Below are positions 26,312-32,906 of a DNA stretch of 64,000 bases, in pieces. The stretch is from Actinoplanes sandaracinus (GTDB lineage Bacteria > Actinomycetota > Actinomycetes > Mycobacteriales > Micromonosporaceae): the NCBI RefSeq assembly GCF_030009775.1, contig NZ_JASCTH010000017.1, positions 124,001 to 188,000 on the forward strand. Reading direction: 5' to 3'. The position numbers were made by a program, and so were the translations under genes. The notes beneath the pieces are model-generated. The model made no database searches, was not told where the DNA came from, and worked only from the letters and a program-made list of their open reading frames with translations. How positions within the stretch are numbered: the first letter of the stretch is position 1; every line of letters begins with the position of its first letter.

Positions 26312-26754
26312 GGCGGGAGGTCTACCCGAGGACCCCTCGGCCAAACACCCGGCCTGTAATCCAGGTCACATGCTCTCATGGAATCACGGTCCGGTGCCGA
26401 CGGTTGTGAACGGATGCCGGTGTGTCATGTGTCCCCGGGCCTCACCCAACGCCTGCACGGAATACCGTTCGGCTGGAGCCGTGTTGAGCCACTCGCCGCG
26501 AGGCGACCTGCACACCGGCATTCGCGCCGCCTCTCGCTTCGGCGAGGGGCGGCGCAATACTTTCCGCCCCACCGGTGAACCCTTCACCCGGCAGCGGGCC
26601 GATGTCCCCCTGTCGCCGAATCCGTCCGCCTGCCCCCGGGCGGGGGCCCTCGCCACATTGCGGAGGCTCCGTCCGCCTGTGCCGGGTGGGTGGGGCCGTC
26701 GCCGCGTTGCCGAGGTTCCGTTTCCGGCCGCGCGGCCCGGGTACCCGGCACCCC
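26312..26754. other. Intergenic stretch with a UUCG-capped hairpin
   Basis: 443 bp with no convincing gene. Its one clear element is a 14-bp stem at 26524-26537/26542-26555 (one G-T pair) closed by a TTCG loop, an unusually stable RNA hairpin. Frames running across it on both strands are arginine- and proline-rich and look like GC artefacts. Confidence 0.5.
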
Positions 26755-26937
26755 ATGACCGACGAGCGCACCGCGCGGCGTGCCGCGGACCTCTTGCCAG
26801 AGGAGACCACGGCCGGCAGCGACGACCCGCAGACCCAGGCCGAAGCCATCCTCGCCGACTCGGACGAGCGTGAGGAACACCCCGGCGCGGCCCCCGGCTC
26901 ATTTCGCGAGAACCGCACATCCGACGAGACGGTTTAA
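26755..26937 (+). CDS. Conserved actinobacterial small acidic protein
   Basis: 60 aa: MTDERTARRAADLLPEE, then GSDDPQTQAEAILADSDERE and a C-terminal TSDETV. The block SDDPxxQAxAILxDSxxR and the terminal S-DETV/DTV are shared by many small actinobacterial proteins of unknown function. Hydrophilic, no membrane segment. The start lies after CACCCC without a clear Shine-Dalgarno site. Confidence 0.65.
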   Translation: MTDERTARRAADLLPEETTAGSDDPQTQAEAILADSDEREEHPGAAPGSFRENRTSDETV

Positions 26938-26949
26938 ACCGGCAACACC

Positions 26950-26961
26950 CCCCTATAGGGG
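26950..26961. promoter_or_regulatory. Perfect palindrome upstream of the GAF-ANTAR gene
   Basis: CCCCTATAGGGG, a 12-bp perfect palindrome 46 bp before the GTG of the ANTAR gene. It could be an operator; there is no direct evidence for the protein that would bind it. Confidence 0.3.
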
Positions 26962-27007
26962 CACCTCGTCGCGCACGATTGCGGATAGACGTGGCAATAT
27001 CCGTCGG

Positions 27008-27880
27008 GTGTCTGCCCCGAAACGTCGTGTCCCGGCCGCGCAGCGTGGCGCCCGGCTGACCAGGCGCACCCCCGCTGACGGCGCCTCCCCCTCCCCGTCG
27101 CGCCGCCTCGCCGCCGGCCCAGCCCGGCACTCCGCCCTCCTGGGCGGGACGCCCGGCGGCTCTCCCACGGACGGCCCACACCCGGTGGAACTCGCCGGTC
27201 TCCTGCACGAACTCACCGTCCGCCTGCTCTCGGCCGACTCGCTGGAACAGGCCCTGGACCGGCTCGCCGCCCTCGCGGTGGCCGCCCTGCCGGGTGTGCG
27301 GCGCTGCTCGGTCGTCCTGATCGGCGAGGGCGGGCCACTCACCGAGGCGGCCGCCGGGCCGGCGGGTGAGACCTTCGACCGTCTGCAGTACGCCGGAAGC
27401 GCCGGCCCGGGACTCGAAGCGGCCCGAACCCGGCTCGTGGTCACCTCCGCCGACCTGGGAGCCGACGACCGGTGGCCGGACCTGCGGGACGCTGCCCGCG
27501 CCGACGGGCTGCGAGCGGTCGCCGCGATCCCGCTCGACGTGCGGCGCACCGCCGTCGGCGCGGTCAGCGTCTACCCGGAACGCGGCGCCGAGGTGGAGCC
27601 GGCGGTGCTGGTGACGGCGATGGCGCTGGCCGGGCAGTCCGCGGTCCTGCTCGGGGAACTGCACCGGCGGGAGGCGCTCACCGAGGGCGCCGAGGTGGAC
27701 CGGGCGGTCGGCGTGATCATCGCTCAGCGCGGCTGCGGCGTGCAGGAGGCCTACGCCATCCTTCAGGAGAGCGCCCAGCGCCTCGGACTGCCCCGCGGCG
27801 CCGTCGCGGGTCGCCTGGTCGCCGCGGCAGCCCGCAACGCTGAGCTTGCTGGCTCCGCTTCGCTCCGCGGCAAACGCTGA
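27008..27880 (+). CDS. GAF and ANTAR domain RNA-binding antiterminator
   Basis: 290 aa from GTG 27008. About 60 Arg/Pro-rich residues precede a GAF sensor domain (about 65-210: ELTVRLLSADSLEQALDRLAALAV...AAIPLDVRRTAVGAVSVYP) and an ANTAR domain (about 225-280: EVDRAVGVIIAQRGCGVQEAYAILQESAQRLGLPRGAVAGRLV). ANTAR binds paired hexanucleotide hairpins in mRNA leaders to prevent termination. The natural C-terminus is replaced: the last 14 codons (ELAGSASLRGKR and two before) are read from the first copy of a 37-bp tandem repeat. Orphan gene, ligand unknown. Confidence 0.85.
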   Translation: MSAPKRRVPAAQRGARLTRRTPADGASPSPSRRLAAGPARHSALLGGTPGGSPTDGPHPVELAGLLHELTVRLLSADSLEQALDRLAALAVAALPGVRRCSVVLIGEGGPLTEAAAGPAGETFDRLQYAGSAGPGLEAARTRLVVTSADLGADDRWPDLRDAARADGLRAVAAIPLDVRRTAVGAVSVYPERGAEVEPAVLVTAMALAGQSAVLLGELHRREALTEGAEVDRAVGVIIAQRGCGVQEAYAILQESAQRLGLPRGAVAGRLVAAAARNAELAGSASLRGKR

Positions 27881-28059
27881 GCTTGCTGGCTCCGCTTCGC
27901 TCCGCGGCAAACGCTGAGCTTGCTGGCTCCGCTTCGCTCCGCGGCAAACGCTGAGCTTGCTGGCTCCGCTTCGCTCCGCGGCAAACGCTGAGCTTGCTGG
28001 CTCCGCTTCGCTCCGCGGCAAACGCTGAGCTTGCTGGCTCCGCTTCGCTCCGCGGCAAA
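27838..28059. repeat. Six exact tandem copies of a 37-bp unit
   Basis: Units begin at 27838, 27875, 27912, 27949, 27986 and 28023 and appear identical. Each holds GCTCCGCTTCGCTCCGC, an internally palindromic motif common in high-GC actinobacterial intergenic repeats. Because 37 is not a multiple of three, three units (111 bp) cycle through all frames, giving a 37-residue repeat in any frame without stops. The first unit enters the ANTAR coding sequence. There are no spacers, so this is not a CRISPR array. Confidence 0.95.
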
Positions 28060-28156
28060 ACGCCTGGTAACCGGTGAGGAGGCAGGTGATTTTCCGCCGC
28101 CCGCAAAAACCACGGGCGTCGAAAAATCACTTGCCTCCTCACCGGCGGCGTTTTGC
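28055..28156. repeat. Near-perfect 100-bp hairpin (MITE-like palindrome)
   Basis: Arms of about 48 bases (28055-28103 and 28113-28156) pair almost throughout around a nine-base loop; exceptions are two single mismatches, one G-T pair and a TGGTAA bulge. It starts right where the 37-bp array ends, between convergent genes. It could be a bidirectional terminator, a REP-like element or a miniature mobile element. No target-site duplication is obvious. Confidence 0.9.
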
Positions 28157-28217
28157 GGGTCGTTCCGTGCCTATGGCTTGGTTTGTCGGGTTGCTCTGTG
28201 CCTGGGCTTGGGGGGAG

Positions 28218-28523
28218 CTAGTTCTTCTGGACCTGCTGGACCACCTCGAACTCGAGGAGGCTCGCGCCGGACGCCACCGGCTTGGCGCGCTCGCCGGCGT
28301 GTGCCTCCTTGGCGCTGCCGTTCGACCAGGCCTGGAACGCCTCCTCGCTCTCCCAACGGGTGTAGACGAAGTAGCGGGTCTCGCCGGCCACCGGGCGCAG
28401 CAGTTCGAAGCCGAGGAAACCGGGGGAGTTCTCCACCGCGCCGTGCCGGGCCGCGAACCGCTTCTCCAGTTCGGGGCCGGCGCCCTCGGGGACCTCAATC
28501 GCGTTGATCTTCACAACAGCCAT
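28218..28523 (-). CDS. mhuD: MhuD-type haem-degrading monooxygenase (ABM fold)
   Basis: 101 aa, one ABM ferredoxin-like domain. The sequence VVKINAIEVPEGAGPELEKRFAAR and NSPGFLGFELLRPV...GASLLEFEVV is strongly like mycobacterial MhuD. The residues known to matter in MhuD, Asn7, Trp66 and His75, fall at exactly those positions here. MhuD opens haem to free iron without carbon monoxide release. The active form is a dimer in the cytoplasm. No haem uptake gene is adjacent. It stands alone, convergent to the ANTAR gene across the repeats. Confidence 0.88.
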   Translation of the reverse strand: MAVVKINAIEVPEGAGPELEKRFAARHGAVENSPGFLGFELLRPVAGETRYFVYTRWESEEAFQAWSNGSAKEAHAGERAKPVASGASLLEFEVVQQVQKN

Positions 28524-28611
28524 ACGGTCACGCTACTGCTCGTTCCTGGGGACCCTGGGAACGGCACGGGGGTGCGGGCGGCGTGCTCTGCCCCCCGTAC
28601 CCCCGGGTGAA

Positions 28612-30318
28612 TCATTGAGCGGGAGTGCCCCGCCCGGCCTTGACCGCGGCGGGGTCGTCGCCCGCGACCGGCTCGGCCGTGCCCTTCCCGGCCTGCAGGG
28701 CGTCCTCGGCGCGGGCCTGCTGCGCGGAGCGCTGCGACAGCGGGATCTCGGGCAGGAAGAAGACCACGATCAGCCCGATGATCATGACGAAGAACCCGAT
28801 CAGGTAGACCACGTGCACGCTGTCGGCGAAGCCGACCTTGAACGGGTGGGCGACCACGTCGGTGAGCCTGCCCAGGAACGACGTGTCGCTGAGACCGGCG
28901 CCGCTCATGGCCGCCTTCACGACCTCGCCCTGCGCGGGGTCGGAGGCGATCGCCTGCTGGTACTCCGGCGTCGACCGCGCCGCCGTGTACGCCTTCTCGA
29001 TGTTGCCGGGCAGCACGTTGAACAGCACCGACAGGAAGACCGCGGTGCCGAGGGTGCCGCCCATCGAGCGGAAGAAGGTGACCGCGCCGGTGGCGGTGCC
29101 GATCTGCCGGGGCGAGACCGCGTTCTGCACGGCGGTGATCATCGGCTGCATGTTGCTGCCCAGGCCGAGGCCCATCAGCACCATGACCAGCATGGTCCGC
29201 CAGAGCGGGGTGTCCGCGCCGACCAGCGAGAAGAGGAACAGCGAGACGACCATGCAGACGCTGCCGACGATCGGGAAGATGCGGTACCGGCCGGTCCTGG
29301 AGATCAGCTGGCCGGAGATGATCGAGCCGGTCATGATGCCGACCACGAACGGGATCATCTGCAGGCCGGCGAGGGTGGCCGAGGAGCCCTTGACGATCTG
29401 CAGGTACAGCGGGACGGTCATCAGGCCGCCGAACATCGCCATGCCCAGGATCGTGCTGGCGGTGACACCGACGGCGACCGTGCGCTTGCCGAGCAGGGCC
29501 AGCGGCAGCAGCGCCTCGTCCTTGTACGCCCGCTCGGCGAGGACGAAACCGATCAGGCCGACCACGCCGATCACGTAACAGGCGATCGAACGGCCAGAAC
29601 TCCAGCCCCAGTCGCGGCCCTGCTCGGCGACGGTGAGCAGTGGCACCAGGCCGAGCACCAGAGTGAGCGCGCCGGGCCAGTCGATCCGGTGGTCGACGCG
29701 TTGGTGCGGCAGGTGCAGCACCCGGGCGACGACGGCCATCGCGGCCAGGCCGATCGGCACGTTGATGAAGAACACCCAGCGCCAGCCGGCGGTGCCGAGC
29801 AACTCGTCGGCGCCGGCGAAGAAGCCGCCCATGATCGGGCCGAGCACGCTCGCCGTGCCGAAGACGGCGAGGAAGAAGCCCTGGTACTTGGCGCGCTCAC
29901 GGGGCGGCACGATGTCGCCGATGATCGCCAGCGCGAGCGACATCAGGCCGCCGGCGCCGAGACCCTGGACGGCCCGGAACGCGGCCAGCTGCCACATGTT
30001 GTCGGAGAGGCCGCAGAGGAACGAGCCGATGATGAAGACGCCGATGGCGAGCAGGAAGAACGGGCGGCGGCCGTAGATGTCGGAGAGTTTGCCGTACAGC
30101 GGGGTGGAGATCGTCGAGGTGATCAGGAACGCCGTGGTGGCCCAGGCCTGAAGATCGAAGCCCTGAAGGTCGTCGGCGATGGTCCGGGTCGCGGTGGCCA
30201 TGATCGTTTGATCGAGCGCGGCGAGGAACATGCCCATCATCAGGCCGCCGAGGATCGTCAGAATCTGGCGATGGGTGAATTCCACCGGCGCCGGTGCCGG
30301 CGGGGCTGGATGGCTCAC
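28612..30318 (-). CDS. DHA2-family multidrug efflux transporter (EmrB/QacA type)
   Basis: 568 aa from GTG 30318. Fourteen hydrophobic helices; motif A is GKLSDIYGRRP, motif D1 LDQTIMATATRTIADD, motif C-like GPIMGGFFAG. It is expected to export cationic or amphipathic drugs in exchange for protons. A disordered C-terminal tail of about 45 residues follows. The GTG overlaps the stop of the marR gene by four bases (GTGA), so the pump is translated with its likely repressor. Confidence 0.93.
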   Translation of the reverse strand: MSHPAPPAPAPVEFTHRQILTILGGLMMGMFLAALDQTIMATATRTIADDLQGFDLQAWATTAFLITSTISTPLYGKLSDIYGRRPFFLLAIGVFIIGSFLCGLSDNMWQLAAFRAVQGLGAGGLMSLALAIIGDIVPPRERAKYQGFFLAVFGTASVLGPIMGGFFAGADELLGTAGWRWVFFINVPIGLAAMAVVARVLHLPHQRVDHRIDWPGALTLVLGLVPLLTVAEQGRDWGWSSGRSIACYVIGVVGLIGFVLAERAYKDEALLPLALLGKRTVAVGVTASTILGMAMFGGLMTVPLYLQIVKGSSATLAGLQMIPFVVGIMTGSIISGQLISRTGRYRIFPIVGSVCMVVSLFLFSLVGADTPLWRTMLVMVLMGLGLGSNMQPMITAVQNAVSPRQIGTATGAVTFFRSMGGTLGTAVFLSVLFNVLPGNIEKAYTAARSTPEYQQAIASDPAQGEVVKAAMSGAGLSDTSFLGRLTDVVAHPFKVGFADSVHVVYLIGFFVMIIGLIVVFFLPEIPLSQRSAQQARAEDALQAGKGTAEPVAGDDPAAVKAGRGTPAQ

Positions 30319-30788
30319 GCAGTCTCCCGTGGGGGTGCTCCCGGGTCGGTGCGCAGCAACGCCTCGACCGCGTCGTTGAACTCTTCGAAAAGATCCGTGA
30401 AGGCGGCGATCTGATCGGCGGGCCAATCGGCCAGGGCCCGCGTCAGCATCGCCGCGCGGGCCTCGCGAATCCGCTCGCAGGCGGCCACGCCGGACTCGGT
30501 CACGGCCAGGCGTGAGGCGCGGCCGTCCGCCGGATCCGCCTCGCGGCGGGCCAGGCCGGCCTTGACCAACTGGGCGGCCTGGCGGCTGACCGTCGACGGG
30601 TCGGCCTGCTTGTGCTCGGCGAGGTCGGTGACTCGCATCGGGCCCATCGCACGCAATGGTGGCAGCAGCATCAGCGCGGAGAACTCGGCGCCGAGATCTC
30701 CGGTCTTGAGCATGCCCCGGAATCGCGCGCCCATGCGGACCAAACGCGCGATCTCATCGGCGAGCCGGGTGGATTCCTGTTCGTGCAC
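30315..30788 (-). CDS. MarR-family transcriptional regulator
   Basis: 157 aa from GTG 30788, chosen for GGAGG six bases upstream; a longer frame to 30908 has no ribosome site. The winged helix is PMRVTDLAEHKQADPSTVSRQAAQLVKAGLARREADPADGRASRLAVTESG, with the wing D-x-R-G/A intact. It probably represses the coupled efflux gene until a ligand binds. A palindrome upstream (30814-30824) is a candidate operator. Confidence 0.9.
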   Translation of the reverse strand: MHEQESTRLADEIARLVRMGARFRGMLKTGDLGAEFSALMLLPPLRAMGPMRVTDLAEHKQADPSTVSRQAAQLVKAGLARREADPADGRASRLAVTESGVAACERIREARAAMLTRALADWPADQIAAFTDLFEEFNDAVEALLRTDPGAPPRETA

Positions 30789-30813
30789 GCAGTCCTCCGG
30801 ATCAGGATATGCA

Positions 30814-30832
30814 TGTAGCCTACAACTTGTTG
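30814..30832 (-). promoter_or_regulatory. Candidate MarR operator
   Basis: TGTAG-C-CTACA (30814-30824) is a perfect palindrome around one base; next to it CAAC..GTTG (30823-30832) makes a second half-matching repeat. It lies 26-44 bp upstream of the marR start and overlaps the stop codon of the methyltransferase gene. The assignment is by position. Confidence 0.45.
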
Positions 30833-31431
30833 CGTGGTGAACGCATTCGCCATACGCCGGTGGTGAGCGTCTCGGTGTCCTCCAGGGCCGCCGGCACCGG
30901 CACGACATATTCCGCCACCAGCTCGAAGAGGCGCTCCGGGAAGAAACCCCGGCCGGGGTCGCCGACCAGCACGGTGGCGCCGGCCCGCTGGAAGCCCCGC
31001 AACTCGGTGGTCATCCGCGGGGCCACCGTGGGGCTGTAGAAGACGTCGCCGGCCAGCACCACCTGCGGATCGTCCAGATGGACGGCCAGGGACAGGCCGT
31101 TCGCGGACGCGTTGCGGTGCGCGGCCTCCACCGCCGCCGGATCGATGTCGGTGCAGGCCACGGCGGCGGCGCCGCAATGGGCGGCGGCGATCGCGGCCAC
31201 CCCCGAACCGGTGGCGACGTCGAGCACACGGCGGCCGGCCACCTCGGCCGGGTGGTCCAGCAGATAGCGGGCCAGGGACTGACCGCCGGCCCAGGCGAAC
31301 GCCCAGAACGGCGGCGGCTGATCGCTGTGGAACTCGCCGCCGGTCAGGTCGAACAACCCGACCGGCTGGGTCACCAGGTACAGCGAGATCTCCGGAACCA
31401 GTGGCACCGGCGAGAGGGTGGTAGGCAGCAC
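30820..31431 (-). CDS. Class I SAM-dependent methyltransferase, protein-lysine/ETFBKMT-like
   Basis: 203 aa, GTG start. The SAM-binding motif is VLDVATGSGVAAIAAA, followed by ACTDIDPAAVEAA (acidic loop) and GDVFYSPTVAP, which takes the place of the D/NPPY motif. The layout, with WAFAWAGGQSLARYLLDHP before motif I, matches the family of bacterial ETF-beta lysine and nicotinamide N-methyltransferase-like enzymes. The substrate is not known. The SARP-like gene ends 18 bp upstream on the same strand. Confidence 0.85.
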   Translation of the reverse strand: MLPTTLSPVPLVPEISLYLVTQPVGLFDLTGGEFHSDQPPPFWAFAWAGGQSLARYLLDHPAEVAGRRVLDVATGSGVAAIAAAHCGAAAVACTDIDPAAVEAAHRNASANGLSLAVHLDDPQVVLAGDVFYSPTVAPRMTTELRGFQRAGATVLVGDPGRGFFPERLFELVAEYVVPVPAALEDTETLTTGVWRMRSPRNKL

Positions 31432-31449
31432 CCAGTGATTGTCGGTGGT

Positions 31450-31935
31450 CTACCAGACCGGCTGCGGGTCGCTCGCCATGATCAGTTTGGCGCGGTACTC
31501 GGCGCGCGCCTCAGCGGCCCAGGGAGCGTCCTCGTCCTCCAGCAGCGGGCGGGAGGCCAGAACCGCGGCGGCGGCCAGCGGACGGGCGGCCCGGGCCGGC
31601 GGACGGCCGGCGGCGGCGGCCAGCAGACCGTCGAAGGTATCCGTGTCGACGTGCACCCGCTCCGCCACCAGGCGGACCCGGCCCCGATGCGTGGTGATCA
31701 CCGAGTCGTGCCGGCGAGCGTCCGGGTCCAGGTGGTCACGCAGGACCGCCAGGTCGTCCTTCACCGTGGTGGTGGAGACACCCAGCGTGTCGGCCAGTTC
31801 CACAAGCGACCGCTCACCCCGCAACGCCAGCAGGGCGAGGAGGCGACGTGGCCGGGCGCCACCGAGGTCGTCCCCGCTCAGGCGGAGGCCACGGGTGCGA
31901 ACTTCGAGACGGCCGAAGAGCTGGATGTCGTGCAT
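31450..31935 (-). CDS. Short SARP-like winged-helix regulator
   Basis: 161 aa from ATG 31935 (MHDIQLFGRLEVRTRG). The first 90 residues follow the OmpR-type DNA-binding domain of SARPs (ARPRRLLALLALRGERSLVELADTLGVSTTTVKDDLAVLRDHLDP). Only a short remnant of a BTAD-like region follows, so it is roughly half the size of a full SARP. It may be a minimal regulator or a truncated one. Its target may be the methyltransferase gene 18 bp downstream. Confidence 0.7.
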   Translation of the reverse strand: MHDIQLFGRLEVRTRGLRLSGDDLGGARPRRLLALLALRGERSLVELADTLGVSTTTVKDDLAVLRDHLDPDARRHDSVITTHRGRVRLVAERVHVDTDTFDGLLAAAAGRPPARAARPLAAAAVLASRPLLEDEDAPWAAEARAEYRAKLIMASDPQPVW

Positions 31936-32144
31936 GATCCAAAACTCTGCTGCCCGGGTGGTGCCAGCGGCAAGCCCCAAAGCGAGGGGGGTCAGAGTGT
32001 CCGAACGACTGGTCATCACGTCCGCTTGTCGACAACCCGTCGTCAGGCGTACCGGTGGGAAGGCTGTTGGTAGGGAAGGCAGCCCGTCGGGTAATCCTTA
32101 GACTGCCCGGAGCCCGCCGGGGGCGCATCGAGGAAGGGTGACGT

Positions 32145-32819
32145 ATGGACAGCGGCGAGACGATCACAGTGCTCGTCGTCGACGGTCACCAGACCTTCGC
32201 CGAACTGCTCGGGCATGCTCTCGCAGGTCAGCCCGACCTGCAATGGGTCGGCCACGCGCGGACCGGCGCGGAAGCACTACAGCTCGCGGCCGACCTGCTG
32301 CCCAATGTGATCGTGATGGACCCGGAACTGTCCGATGCCGACGGCATCGCCATCGCCGAACTGATCCGGGTCCGCCAGCCCGACTCACGTGTGGTGATCC
32401 TCACTGCCAGCGAAGATCAGACACTGGTGCGGCGGGCGACGACCGCCGGAGCGGCCGGCTTCCTCTCCAAGAACGGCGCGCTCGGTGACGTCCTGAACGC
32501 GCTGCGCACCGCACACCGCGGCAGCATGACGGTCTCCACCGACATCCTCGCCCGGCTGCTGCGCAGCACCACCCCGCCGGTCGCCGGCCAGCGCGGCAAC
32601 GCGCTCACCGCGGGCGGGCTGACCCAGCGCGAGGACGAGGTGCTGCAGCTGATGGCGGCCGGGCTGGACGCCCGGGCGGTGGCGCGGCGGCTCGGCATCA
32701 GCGTGCACACCTGCCGGGGCTACCAGAAGGCGGTTCTCGCCAAACTGGGCGCGCACAGTCAACTCGAGGCGGTGGCGATCGCCACCCGGCGCGGACTGGT
32801 TCGCCCTGACCCGCGGTAA
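32145..32819 (+). CDS. NarL/FixJ-type response regulator with altered acidic pocket
   Basis: 224 aa, ATG with AGGAAGG eight bases upstream. Receiver domain residues 8-125 carry the phosphorylation site Asp59 (VIVMDPEL), T (VVILTAS) and K (FLSKNG); but the usual Asp-Asp/Asp-His pair reads Asp13-Gly14 (VVDGHQTF), removing one metal ligand. The C-terminal LuxR-type helix-turn-helix is LTQREDEVLQLMAAGLDARAVARRLGISVHTCRGY. No kinase gene is adjacent, so this is an orphan regulator that may work without phosphorylation. Confidence 0.88.
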   Translation: MDSGETITVLVVDGHQTFAELLGHALAGQPDLQWVGHARTGAEALQLAADLLPNVIVMDPELSDADGIAIAELIRVRQPDSRVVILTASEDQTLVRRATTAGAAGFLSKNGALGDVLNALRTAHRGSMTVSTDILARLLRSTTPPVAGQRGNALTAGGLTQREDEVLQLMAAGLDARAVARRLGISVHTCRGYQKAVLAKLGAHSQLEAVAIATRRGLVRPDPR

Positions 32820-32906
32820 AGCCGCCGGTCACTCATCCGGAAGACCGGTTCCATACGTACCTCCACCGGGGGACACACCATGGGGTGCGCTGCAGGGAGG
32901 AATCGC

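Noticed and set aside
26384..28021. Minus-strand frame with a repeated SEAEPASSAFAAERSGASKLS peptide
   Set aside because: The repeat protein arises only from reading the 37-bp DNA array in a frame without stops; the rest is antisense to the ANTAR gene.
27838..28059. Possible CRISPR array
   Set aside because: The six units follow one another without spacers, and no cas gene is in the window.
28504..30414. Long plus-strand open frame of 636 codons
   Set aside because: It is antisense to the DHA2 transporter, is rich in Asp/His/Arg with no family features, and results from GC-rich third positions.
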